Origin: Desulfolutivibrio sulfoxidireducens
GTDB taxonomy: Bacteria; Desulfobacterota; Desulfovibrionia; Desulfovibrionales; Desulfovibrionaceae
Length of the DNA stretch: 64,000 nt
NCBI RefSeq assembly: GCF_013376475.1
Contig: NZ_CP045508.1
Location: 3,012,001-3,076,000 of the forward strand
Direction: 5' to 3'
Shown here: piece after piece, positions 44,104 through 52,817 of the stretch
Numbering within the stretch: the stretch's first letter is position 1
Layout of the letters: every line of letters begins with the position of its first letter
Notes under the pieces: model-generated
Told to the model about the DNA's origin: nothing
Database searches by the model: none
Seen by the model: only the letters and a program-made list of their open reading frames with translations
Translations under genes and position numbers: made by a program

Positions 44104-45048
44104 ATGCGCGATCATTCCGAGGAAACGAGGCATGTCTACCATCAGCAGCACCTGCGCGTATCGCAAGACTCCACGACCATGGAACGCTTCATTTCCATGT
44201 TCACTCTGGAGTACTTCGGCCTTGAGCCTGGATATTTCCAAAAAAAGAGGGTCCTTGACGCCGGGTGCGGGGACACGGCCAAGCTCATCATCGCCTTGTA
44301 CCGGCTGGGGGCGCGGGACATCAGCGCCTTTGACCTCGGCGAGGACTTCATTCCCGTGGTCCGCGCCAACCTCGACCGGTACGGCGTGCCGCAAGAGCTT
44401 GTCCGGGTCGCCAGCGGCAACATCCTGTCCATTCCCTTTTCGGATCAGGAATTCGATTTCGTGGCCTGCCACGGCGTCATGGTCCACCTGAACACCTATG
44501 CGGAGGTCGAGCGGGGGTTTGCGGAGCTGGCCCGGGTCACCAAGCCGGGGGGCCTGCTCTACACCGTGCTCGGCGAGGAGGGAGGACTCTGGCGGGACTG
44601 TCTCTACCCGGCCCTGCGCAAGTATTACCTGGAGAACGAAGCCTTCAGAGGGTTCGTGGACAAGACGACTCCCGAGGATATTGCGCGGACCATAGATTTT
44701 GTGGAGGAGAAAATGCGGGAGCTCGAAGGCTCGGACGTAAACCTTTCTTTTCTCAAGCCCCTGCTGGATCTCGACCTTTTAGTGACCCTCCAGAACATCT
44801 GCCAGGCGCCTGTGCGAATTCCCGTGAGCGAAAAGCAACACATCGGCATGTATTTGGACAACGGATTCGAAACGCCGCAACGGCTGCGGCGCTTCATCAA
44901 GAGAAAGAACATCCGTCGCTACTTCGCGCCATTGCATTACCACTACGACCACCCCCTGAGCCGACTCCTCTACGGCGGAGGGTGCCTGGAATTCATCGCC
45001 AGGAAAAAAGGGGACGGGCGGCATACCCCAGACCGGGACACGTTCTGA
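44104..45048 (+). CDS. SAM-dependent methyltransferase
   Basis: This 314-residue protein has a class I methyltransferase core with motif I LDAGCGDTAKLI near residue 50, DISAFDLGEDF (motif II), and SIPFSDQEFDFVACHGVMVHL (post-motif). The C-terminal 120 residues are helical and basic (RRFIKRKNIRRY). Being between a NeuD-like enzyme and LegB suggests O- or N-methylation of a sugar, but the substrate is inferred only from context. Confidence 0.8.
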   Translation: MRDHSEETRHVYHQQHLRVSQDSTTMERFISMFTLEYFGLEPGYFQKKRVLDAGCGDTAKLIIALYRLGARDISAFDLGEDFIPVVRANLDRYGVPQELVRVASGNILSIPFSDQEFDFVACHGVMVHLNTYAEVERGFAELARVTKPGGLLYTVLGEEGGLWRDCLYPALRKYYLENEAFRGFVDKTTPEDIARTIDFVEEKMRELEGSDVNLSFLKPLLDLDLLVTLQNICQAPVRIPVSEKQHIGMYLDNGFETPQRLRRFIKRKNIRRYFAPLHYHYDHPLSRLLYGGGCLEFIARKKGDGRHTPDRDTF

Positions 45049-45139
45049 AAGGACAGCCCGAAGACGAAAGCCGACATCCTGGTGCGTTGCCGCAAGCGGC
45101 ACGGTTATTGCTTTTCATCTGGAACGAAGGAACGATACC

Positions 45140-46144
45140 ATGGAGTTTACCGGAAAGCGTTGTCTCGTGACCGGGGCCGGCGGATTTATCGGCTCGCACC
45201 TTGTGGAGCGGCTTGTCCGCGCCGGGAATCCGGTCCGGGCCCTGGTGCGCTACTGCTCGAGCGGTTCCATCGGCCTGCTGCGCGACGTGCCCGAAGAGAT
45301 CGCCGCGTCGGTGGAGATCGTTTCCGGCGATGTGCGCGACGCCGCACTCATGGCCGCGACGACCAGGGGTGTGGACGTGGTCTTCCATCTGGCCGCGCTC
45401 ATCGGCATCCCCTATTCCTACGCGGCGGCCGAATCCTATGTGGACACCAACGTCAAGGGCACGCTCAACGTGCTCCAGGCGGCCCTTTGCGCCGGGGCCT
45501 CGGTGGTGCACACCTCCACCAGCGAGGTCTACGGCACGGCGGATTTCGTGCCCATCACCGAGGAGCATCCGCTCAAGGCCCAATCGCCCTATGCCGCGTC
45601 GAAGATCGCGGCGGACCAGCTCGCCTTGTCGTTTCATCATTCCTTCGATCTGCCGGTGACGGTGGTTCGCCCCTTCAACACCTTCGGACCGCGACAGTCG
45701 CCCCGGGCGGTCATTCCGAGCATCATCCTCCAGATGCTCCGGGGAGGGGAAACGCTGCGGCTTGGCGCGCTGCATCCCACCCGGGACTTCTGTTTCGTGG
45801 AGGACACCGTGGCCGGGTTCCTGTCCCTGGCCGCCTCGAAAGAGGCCCTGGGGGAGGTGGTCAACATCGGCACCGGACACGAGTATTCCATCGCCGAGGT
45901 GGCGCGCCTGATTGGACGATGCATGGGCCGGGACGTGGCCTTTGCCCAGGAGGCGCACCGGCTGCGGCCGGAAAAAAGCGAGGTCGAGCGGCTGCTTGCG
46001 GGTGTGGACAAGGCCAGGCGGCTTGCCGGCTGGCAGGCCCGTTACGCCGGTCCGGAAAACTTTCTCCTGGCGCTGCGAAAGACCATCGAATGGTTTTCAC
46101 AGCGCCTGGAACTGCCCATGTACGCCGAGGATTTCCGCCTCTAG
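45140..46144 (+). CDS. legB: NAD-dependent sugar 4,6-dehydratase, LegB-like
   Basis: This 334-residue extended SDR has the NAD motif VTGAGGFIGSHLVERL, the catalytic Thr/Ser-Tyr-Lys set (HTSTSEVYG and SPYAASK) and RPFNTFGPRQSPRAVIPSIILQML, which is typical of LegB, the UDP-GlcNAc/UDP-aminosugar 4,6-dehydratase that starts legionaminic acid synthesis. A 4-keto-6-deoxy sugar is the expected product, to be aminated by a DegT enzyme of this locus. Related UDP-glucose-type dehydratases are the alternative. Confidence 0.83.
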   Translation: MEFTGKRCLVTGAGGFIGSHLVERLVRAGNPVRALVRYCSSGSIGLLRDVPEEIAASVEIVSGDVRDAALMAATTRGVDVVFHLAALIGIPYSYAAAESYVDTNVKGTLNVLQAALCAGASVVHTSTSEVYGTADFVPITEEHPLKAQSPYAASKIAADQLALSFHHSFDLPVTVVRPFNTFGPRQSPRAVIPSIILQMLRGGETLRLGALHPTRDFCFVEDTVAGFLSLAASKEALGEVVNIGTGHEYSIAEVARLIGRCMGRDVAFAQEAHRLRPEKSEVERLLAGVDKARRLAGWQARYAGPENFLLALRKTIEWFSQRLELPMYAEDFRL

Positions 46145-46197
46145 TGTCCTCGAAGCCGGTGTGCGGCATGCGGCCAACCAGGAACAAAACACCACGC

Positions 46198-48450
46198 ATG
46201 AATACACGTCCCCTACTCGACGCGGTTGACGGCTTGCTCGGCAAGAACCAACTGCGGCAGGCTGAAACGATGCTCAAGGACCTCTTGCGCGTCGACCCGA
46301 AAAACGTCCAGGCCTTGCAACGCCTGGCCGCCGTGGCCAAGGGCAAGGGAGACTACACGGCCGCAAGCGTCATCCTGCGCAGGGCCCAAAAACATGCGGA
46401 TGCCCAGGCGGTCCGGATCGTGCGGTTTTCAAGCTTTCTGGAAAAGGACGATCCGACCGGACCGGCCTTGCGCCAGGGGCTGACGGCCGCCGGATTGCGC
46501 GTGGACGAATCGCCAGAGCCCACGCCCGGGGCCGACGTGTTCTATGCGGCCCTTGGACCGGGGCGAATGGATGCGGCCATGCGCTTTTTGCGGGACGCGC
46601 CAAAAGGCGCGCCCGTGATCCTGGACATGGCCCGGCTGTCGCAAAACCTTGCCCAGGAGGCCAGACGCGGCCTGCACCAGGCCCTGGCCGCGCGCCTGCC
46701 GTGGGTCGTGGCCCGACGCCAAAGCCAACTTTTGGACCACCAGGGAAATCCCTATGCCGGGCCGGCCCTGGTCTGCCCCGACTATCTGTCCTATGGCCCG
46801 CTCAGCCCGGCTGTGCGGGCGGACATCTCCTGGTTCGTGCTTCGCGCCCTGGGCCGCGTGACGTGCGAAAAGCGCCCGACCGAGTACGTGGAGGCGTTGC
46901 TGGAGGCCCCTTTGGGCGACCCGGCGCTGGAAGACGCGGCCCGCCGGCTGCTGGCCCTGGCCCCGGATTTCGCTCCCGCGCTGGCCTACCTGCGCGCCAG
47001 GGACTTATGCCGGGGGGAGGCCATACCCAAAGGGGAGTTCGCCATCTATATGCGCGACAGTCTGGGAGGGCGCTCGCTGCTCTCCCTGGCACGGGGGGAA
47101 ACGGTGCGGCCCCTGGCCGAATACATCGCCACCCTGCGCCGCCACCTTTTTCCCCGAGGGATCCGCGGCGACCGGCGAAAACGCGTCCTTCTGAGCGTGG
47201 GGCGCAAGCAGCGCGACCTGTTCATCACCCTTTTCATCCGCTACTGGCTGGAGAAGATGGGCTACGAGGTCTTCGTGCGCCCCTCCCAGAACGCCTTCAG
47301 GGCGGGCATCGTGGAACTGCTGCCCGACGCGGTGGTCTGGGGCGAACGGACCACGCCCAGCAAGATGTCCCTGGGGCGCTTCGCCCGCGAACGCGGGCTC
47401 GTCTCCATCGTGCGCCGCGAGGAGGCCGGGCACACCTATTCGAGTTGGCAAAGCGCCGATCCCAAGCGGCGAAGCTGGTCCATCGGCCAGGCCGACTATT
47501 CCGACATCGTGGACGCCGAGATCTTTTCCGGACCCGAGGCGGCTGATCTGACGGCCACCCACGGGCACATGCCGCGCCAGGCCGTGCATGACGTCGGGGC
47601 CATGCTCTTCGACATCTACCTAAACGGCGCCCTCGCCCCGCATCTGCCGCCCCGGGAGGACTTCCGCGCCAGGCACGGCCTGGACCCGGGCAAAAAAAAC
47701 ATGGTTTTCTGCGCCCGCTGGGCCCATGCCGACCGCGACCCCAAAAACGCCATCCCGGAGTCGACGTTTCAGACCAAGGGCCAGGCCGTGGATGAGCGGG
47801 TCGTCGCATACATCGCGATGTGCCAAAAAGGGCGGCGGGTTTGGCTCGAGGCCCTGGACAGGCTGTATCGGGAGCGCGGGGATCGCTGGAATTTCATCTT
47901 CCGCCCCCACCCGGGCGAACTCATGGAGCCCTATGTCACCCATTTCCAGGCCAAGGGCATGCATGTCCCGGTCATCCTCGACGACTTCATGCCGATCATG
48001 CTCAACCACATGGACCTGGTGATCCATGCGGCGTCCACCACAGCTTTGGAAGCCCATTTCCTGGGCATTCCGGCCATCAACTTCGCCGATCCCGAGCCCG
48101 CGTATCTTCCCGTTTCCCGGCTTTCCCCGCGCTGCGACGACTACGAGTCCCTTGTGCAATGCATCGACAGCGTCGAACCGGGGCGCTCCAACGCGGACAC
48201 AACCGTCCTGGCCGAGATCCAAAGGAGCCACTACGGCCTCATGGACGGCCAGGCCTGCCGCCGGGCCGCGGAGGTGATCCACGGGGTGATCGAAAAAAGC
48301 GGGACGTCCCCCTGCCGCCTGCCCAAGGACACGGTGCGGCCCTATACCGAGGAGCGCGGACGCGACGCCATCAAGGGGGACGTCACCATCGAGGAAGTGG
48401 AGCGCTACTACGCCCTGGTCAAAAGGCTGCTCGACAGCGGCGCCGCGTAA
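46198..48450 (+). CDS. TPR-containing glycosyltransferase-like protein (surface polysaccharide)
   Basis: This 750-residue protein opens with TPR-like helices (LLGKNQLRQAETMLKDLLRVDPKNVQALQRLAAVAKGKGDY) and continues into a large domain that ends with a GT-B-like fold: WNFIFRPHPGELMEPYV, then DLVIHAASTTALEAHFLGIPAINF. The latter resembles CDP-glycerol glycerophosphotransferase/capsule-type transferases and lipid-sugar transferases. ATG 46198 follows AGGA at some distance; 46168 is an alternative start. It probably attaches or polymerises sugar on a protein or envelope carrier. The acceptor is unknown. Confidence 0.6.
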   Translation: MNTRPLLDAVDGLLGKNQLRQAETMLKDLLRVDPKNVQALQRLAAVAKGKGDYTAASVILRRAQKHADAQAVRIVRFSSFLEKDDPTGPALRQGLTAAGLRVDESPEPTPGADVFYAALGPGRMDAAMRFLRDAPKGAPVILDMARLSQNLAQEARRGLHQALAARLPWVVARRQSQLLDHQGNPYAGPALVCPDYLSYGPLSPAVRADISWFVLRALGRVTCEKRPTEYVEALLEAPLGDPALEDAARRLLALAPDFAPALAYLRARDLCRGEAIPKGEFAIYMRDSLGGRSLLSLARGETVRPLAEYIATLRRHLFPRGIRGDRRKRVLLSVGRKQRDLFITLFIRYWLEKMGYEVFVRPSQNAFRAGIVELLPDAVVWGERTTPSKMSLGRFARERGLVSIVRREEAGHTYSSWQSADPKRRSWSIGQADYSDIVDAEIFSGPEAADLTATHGHMPRQAVHDVGAMLFDIYLNGALAPHLPPREDFRARHGLDPGKKNMVFCARWAHADRDPKNAIPESTFQTKGQAVDERVVAYIAMCQKGRRVWLEALDRLYRERGDRWNFIFRPHPGELMEPYVTHFQAKGMHVPVILDDFMPIMLNHMDLVIHAASTTALEAHFLGIPAINFADPEPAYLPVSRLSPRCDDYESLVQCIDSVEPGRSNADTTVLAEIQRSHYGLMDGQACRRAAEVIHGVIEKSGTSPCRLPKDTVRPYTEERGRDAIKGDVTIEEVERYYALVKRLLDSGAA

Positions 48451-48523
48451 ACGCAACCAGGCCAGCCGAGCGGGCGCCCAAGGCGCGCGCAGGCGGGCAT
48501 CGCCAACCAAGCAGAGGTGCGAC

Positions 48524-49753
48524 TTGAAAAATACCTGGCGTTTCGACGAAAAAGAGTTGGAGTACATCCAGGAAGTGCTGCAATCCGACTTCATGTCGTC
48601 CACCGTGGGCAACATGAACCAGCGATTCGAGAAGGCCTACGCCGCCAAATGCGGGGCGCGCTACGCCGTATCCATGAACTCGGGCACCTCCACCATGCAC
48701 GCCTGCCTGGCGGCGGTCGGCGTCGGCCCAGGCGACGAGGTCATCGTGCCCGCGCTGACCGTGATCAGCACCGCCTCCGTGGTCCTGCACCAAAACGCCG
48801 TCCCGGTCTTCGCGGATATCGACCCCGAGACCTTCACCATCGACCCGGACGACGTGCGCAAAAAAATCACCCCCCGCACCAGGGCGATCATCCCGGTCTC
48901 CCTCTACGGGCTGTGCTGCGACTTCGACCCCATCCTGGAACTCGCGGCCGAGCACGGGCTCACGGTCATCGAGGACGCGGCCCAGGCCCACATGGCGGGC
49001 TACAAGGGACGCACCTCCGGGGCCATCTGCCACATGACCAGCGTCAGCTTCGAGAACTCCAAGCACATCACCACCGGCGACGGCGGCATGGTCACCACGG
49101 ACGACGAACGCCTGGCCGTGGCCGTGCGCAAGTTCGCGACCCTGGGCTATGCCGGCCTGCGCGCGGACGACGGCCGGGTGCGCAAGATTCTCAAGGACGA
49201 GCTGCAATCCCCGGGCTACGAGCGCCATGACGGCTTCGGCTGGAACTACAGGATGCCCGAGGTGGCCGCCGCCGTGGGCCTGGCCCAGGTGGAGAAGATG
49301 GATCGCTTCGTGGCCATGCGCCAGAAGATCGCGGCCATGTACGCCGCGGTCATTCGGGAGGAAGGCTGCGGATTCCTGATCCCCCAGAAAAATCCCGAGG
49401 GCCATGAGAACACCTATTTCACCTTCGCGGCGCGTTTTGACGCGGCCAAGGCCGGCAGGTCCTGGCGGGATTTCCGCGATCTCTACAAGCGCCACGGCGG
49501 CGACGGCATCTACGCCGCCTGGTTGCCGGTCTACCTGGAACCGGTCATGCGCGAGTACCGTTTCTACGGCAAGGGCTGTCCGGTGCGCTGCCCCCTGTAC
49601 GCGGGGCATGTGGAGTACACCCGGGGACTGTGCCCGGTCACGGAAGAGGTGCAGCCCACGCTGATGCAATTCGTGAACAACTACCGCGACGAACAGGAGG
49701 CCGCGCCCAAGGTGGAAGCCTTGCGCCAGGCCATTCGCGAATGTGGGAAATAG
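48524..49753 (+). CDS. PLP-dependent sugar aminotransferase, DegT/DnrJ/EryC1 family (first copy)
   Basis: This 409-residue enzyme starts at TTG 48524 with GAGGTG 5 bases ahead. Family features: NSGTSTMHACLAAVGVGPGDEVIVPALTVI near residue 50, VIEDAAQAHMAGYKG with the Asp that touches PLP, and the Schiff-base Lys in SFENSKHITTGDGG near 185, then NYRMPEVAAAVGLAQ. Such enzymes aminate keto-sugars. It belongs to the first module of the locus with the divergent NeuB and the SpsF-like protein. Confidence 0.9.
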   Translation: MKNTWRFDEKELEYIQEVLQSDFMSSTVGNMNQRFEKAYAAKCGARYAVSMNSGTSTMHACLAAVGVGPGDEVIVPALTVISTASVVLHQNAVPVFADIDPETFTIDPDDVRKKITPRTRAIIPVSLYGLCCDFDPILELAAEHGLTVIEDAAQAHMAGYKGRTSGAICHMTSVSFENSKHITTGDGGMVTTDDERLAVAVRKFATLGYAGLRADDGRVRKILKDELQSPGYERHDGFGWNYRMPEVAAAVGLAQVEKMDRFVAMRQKIAAMYAAVIREEGCGFLIPQKNPEGHENTYFTFAARFDAAKAGRSWRDFRDLYKRHGGDGIYAAWLPVYLEPVMREYRFYGKGCPVRCPLYAGHVEYTRGLCPVTEEVQPTLMQFVNNYRDEQEAAPKVEALRQAIRECGK

Positions 49754-49757
49754 CGGC

Positions 49758-50807
49758 ATGGAAAAAACGGTTTCGTTCGCGGGACACCGGATAGGCGACG
49801 GCCATCCCGTGTTCCTGGTCGCCGAGCTTGGCGTCACCCACGAGCAGAACGTGGAACTGGCCCGGTCCTTTACCCGCGCCGCCGCCTCGGCCGGATTCGA
49901 CAGCGTGAAGGTCGAGTCCTTCCAGGCCGACGACCTGGTGGTGGACAAGACCATGGTCCACACCTACGGCACGGCCGACGGCGTGGTCCGCGAGAACTAC
50001 TACGACCTGCTCAAACGCCTCGAACTGTCCTATGCGGATTTCGCGGCCATCAAGCGCGAGGCAGACGCGGCGGGCACCCTGTTCTTTCCCACGGTGGCCA
50101 CGGCGTCCAGCGTGGATTTCTTCGAGTCCATCGGGGTCGCGGGCTACAAGCTGGCCTCGCCGGATCTTGTCAACTTCCCCTTGCAGAAGCTGGTGGCCGC
50201 CACGGGCAAGGTCCTGTTCATGGACACCGGCGGGGGTTTTTTGCACGAGATCGAGAAGGCGGTCCTGCATCTGGAGGCCCGCGGCGCCAGCCAGGTGGTG
50301 CTGATGCACAACCCCTCGGGCTATCCCGCCCCCCCCGAGAAGACCGATCTGCGCATGATCCGCACCCTCAAGGACGTCTTCGACATCCCTGTGGGGCTTT
50401 CCTGCCACACCCCGGGCACGGACTGCGTCATGGCCGCCGTGGCCCTGGGCGCGAACGTCATCGAGAAGCCCGTCACCAGGGACACGACCATCGCCGGTCC
50501 GGAGCACGTGTTTTCCCTGCCCATCGGGGAGGGCGCGGACTTCGTGGCCCGCATCCGCAGGCTGGAGACCTCCCTTGGCGGGCGGCGACGGCTGTCCGTG
50601 GACGAGAACAGCCTGCCCCGCAGGATCGGCCGGCGCGGCGTGTATGCGGCGCGCGACCTCAAGGCCGGGCACGTCCTCGAATTCGCGGACATCCTTCTGG
50701 CGAAACCGCAACAGGGCGTGCCGGTGGAGCTTCTGGATCAGGTGTTGGGACGCGCCTTGGGCCGGGATCTGGCCCGGCATACGCCCGTGACCTGGGAGGT
50801 CTTCTGA
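49758..50807 (+). CDS. Divergent NeuB-family sugar acid synthase with SAF domain
   Basis: This 349-residue protein has the NeuB barrel (residues 1-265) and C-terminal SAF domain (about 285-349). Comparison with the second NeuB of this window shows the same spacing but altered signature residues: HEQN for HNG at 28-31, VES for FQ at 52-54, SCHTPG with H217 kept, and EKPVTRD where P238 replaces the metal-ligand His of EKHFTLD. It should still condense a sugar with phosphoenolpyruvate-like substrate or have changed function. ATG 49758 is chosen; GTG 49743 is alternative. It is five bases behind the aminotransferase and two bases before the nucleotidyltransferase. Confidence 0.75.
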   Translation: MEKTVSFAGHRIGDGHPVFLVAELGVTHEQNVELARSFTRAAASAGFDSVKVESFQADDLVVDKTMVHTYGTADGVVRENYYDLLKRLELSYADFAAIKREADAAGTLFFPTVATASSVDFFESIGVAGYKLASPDLVNFPLQKLVAATGKVLFMDTGGGFLHEIEKAVLHLEARGASQVVLMHNPSGYPAPPEKTDLRMIRTLKDVFDIPVGLSCHTPGTDCVMAAVALGANVIEKPVTRDTTIAGPEHVFSLPIGEGADFVARIRRLETSLGGRRRLSVDENSLPRRIGRRGVYAARDLKAGHVLEFADILLAKPQQGVPVELLDQVLGRALGRDLARHTPVTWEVF

Positions 50808-50808
50808 G

Positions 50809-51612
50809 GTGCCCGCGCCCCATGAGCCCACGGCCGCGGCCAGCCTCCCCGCGCCTTACGACACGGGCATGCTCGTCCAGGTCAGGCTTGGCTCCACGCG
50901 TCTGCCGGGCAAGGCCCTGCTCGAGGCCGGGGGGGTCCCCCTGCTGGGCCATCTCATCCGGCGGGCGCGCTGCCTGGCCGAGCTTGGCCGCTATCCCCTG
51001 ATCGTCGCCACGACCGCCAGGGACGCGGAGATCGCGGACTTTTGCGCCAGGCTGGGCATCGACTGCCTCATGGGCGAGGAAGAGGACGTGACCCTGCGAC
51101 TGCTCGATGCCGCCCACAAATACGGCCTGGCGCGTTTCGTCCGGCTCCAGGGCGACGATCCCCTGGTGTGCCCGTACGGCATCCTGGCCGCGCTTGCGGC
51201 CCATGACCCGGCATCGGCCGACGTCACCACCACGGCGCACCTTTCCGGCTGGCCCGTGGGCACGGCCTCCATGGTCATGGAGACACAGGCCCTGGCCGCC
51301 GCCTACGAGGACCTGGCCGCCCGGGACCCGGAACGCCTGCGGCGGGCGTTTCTGCCCCTTGACCAGGGGCGGCTGCGCATCCGCCCGGTACACCGCGTCC
51401 GGCCGTGGGACGTGACCGGGGCGTTTTTCACCATCGACCATCCCGAGGACTTCGCCCTGTTCCGGGACATCGTGGACCACCTGCGGCCCATGGAACGCGG
51501 CTACGACTTTCCCTTGGACGATGTCTACGCGGCCATGGCCGCGGGCGCGGTCAGGCCGGGCAACCGGCATCGGCACGAGCCCTTCCCGGCCATGACGGAG
51601 CGCGGGTCATGA
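50809..51612 (+). CDS. Cytidylyltransferase-like protein (SpsF/COG1861 type)
   Basis: This 267-residue protein has the nucleotidyltransferase N-terminus VQVRLGSTRLPGKALLEAGGVPLLGHLIRRA, then FVRLQGDDPLVCPYGI (catalytic DxD-like Asp) and late GYDFPLDDVYAAM. It probably activates the product of the preceding NeuB-family enzyme as a CMP sugar. GTG start at 50809 with GGGAGG 9 bases upstream. Stop overlaps the next gene (ATGA). Confidence 0.75.
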   Translation: MPAPHEPTAAASLPAPYDTGMLVQVRLGSTRLPGKALLEAGGVPLLGHLIRRARCLAELGRYPLIVATTARDAEIADFCARLGIDCLMGEEEDVTLRLLDAAHKYGLARFVRLQGDDPLVCPYGILAALAAHDPASADVTTTAHLSGWPVGTASMVMETQALAAAYEDLAARDPERLRRAFLPLDQGRLRIRPVHRVRPWDVTGAFFTIDHPEDFALFRDIVDHLRPMERGYDFPLDDVYAAMAAGAVRPGNRHRHEPFPAMTERGS

Positions 51613-52817
51613 AGACGCTCTTCGTCACCGGCATGTTCCGCTCGGGAACCACGCTGATGAGCCGGATGCTCCACGCCCACCCCGACATCGGCCTGGCCTC
51701 CGACGGGCTGTTTCCCTTTTTCAAGCACCTGCGGTCCGCCGTGGCCAGGCGGGCCGGCGTGGCGTCCGACTCCCCTTTCCACGCCCCCCTGGCCGATTAT
51801 TATTTCGGGGAGCAAAAAGAGGTCCTGGACGCGATCCTGGCGGCCGACCTGGATCCGCCCCTGGCTCCGGAGGAAAGACGGCTATTGCTAGATCGCGTCG
51901 CTACCTGGTGCACCGGGCATCCGCAATACGCCCCCCTGCTCGAACCCCATGTGCGGGACTGCCCGGGGGAGAGCTTCGCGGTCCTGCTGCAAGGGCTTCT
52001 GGAGGTCGTCCACGCGGTCTACGGCCGGGGAACCGCCACGATCACGGCCTTCAAGGAGGTCTGGACCACGGAATTCATCTGGGCCCTGGCGCGAAGCTTT
52101 CCCGAGATGCGGTTTCTGTGCGTGGTCCGCGACCCGCGCTCGGTCTTTGCCTCCAAAATGCATCGCCAGGCCCTGTACCCGCCCCTGTTTCTGGCCCGGC
52201 AGTGGCGCAAGCTGGCGGCCCTGTCACTTCTGGCGGCCCGGGATCCGGCCCTTGGCCCCCGCGTTTGCGTGGTGCGCTTCGAGGACCTCGTCTTGAGCCC
52301 GCGGGACACGACCAGACAGGTGTGCCGGTTTCTCGACATTGCCTGGAATGCGTCTATGATACGTCCCGAGTCCTTTGTGGACGGATACGGCGATCCCTGG
52401 CGGCAGAACACGGCCTACGGCGCGGGCGGGACCGGCTTCGATCCGGGGGCGGCCACGAGTTGGGAACAGGCCCTGACCGGGCGGGAGACGGCCTTCGTCG
52501 AAGGCCTTTGCTGGCCCGAGGCCGGGCTTTTCGGGTATGAGGCGCGGCACGCCCCGGACCTGGCGCGCCTGGCGGACATGACCGTCACCCCCTGCCTCGT
52601 TGAGGAGCACCGGTTGGCGCGGTGGATCAAGCCCTTCGTGACCGTCTCTCCCACGGCCACGGCCTTGGAGATGGGCAGGGAATTCGTGAGGGCGGCCATG
52701 TTGCGGCAACGGCCGTCCATGGACCAGGAGCACGGCCGGGACCTGGCCGCATGCTGTTTTCTGGCCGGCGACATCTACGAGGCGTGCGCGCGGTTTGTCG
52801 CGCGGGGTGAGGGATGA
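51609..52817 (+). CDS. Sulfotransferase family protein
   Basis: This 402-residue protein starts MKTLFVTGMFRSGTTLMSRML; FRSGTTL is the 5'-phosphosulfate-binding loop of PAPS-dependent sulfotransferases, and FLCVVRDPRSVFASKM is the 3'-phosphate loop. A long C-terminal half is of unknown fold. Within a sugar locus it would transfer sulfate to a glycan hydroxyl or a carrier; a sulfate reducer has abundant adenylyl sulfate. The ATG overlaps the previous stop. Confidence 0.8.
   Translation: MKTLFVTGMFRSGTTLMSRMLHAHPDIGLASDGLFPFFKHLRSAVARRAGVASDSPFHAPLADYYFGEQKEVLDAILAADLDPPLAPEERRLLLDRVATWCTGHPQYAPLLEPHVRDCPGESFAVLLQGLLEVVHAVYGRGTATITAFKEVWTTEFIWALARSFPEMRFLCVVRDPRSVFASKMHRQALYPPLFLARQWRKLAALSLLAARDPALGPRVCVVRFEDLVLSPRDTTRQVCRFLDIAWNASMIRPESFVDGYGDPWRQNTAYGAGGTGFDPGAATSWEQALTGRETAFVEGLCWPEAGLFGYEARHAPDLARLADMTVTPCLVEEHRLARWIKPFVTVSPTATALEMGREFVRAAMLRQRPSMDQEHGRDLAACCFLAGDIYEACARFVARGEG

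Noticed and set aside
45082-48450. Single 1122-codon frame covering legB and the TPR transferase
   Set aside because: The first third is an out-of-frame reading of legB; the real protein begins at about 46198.
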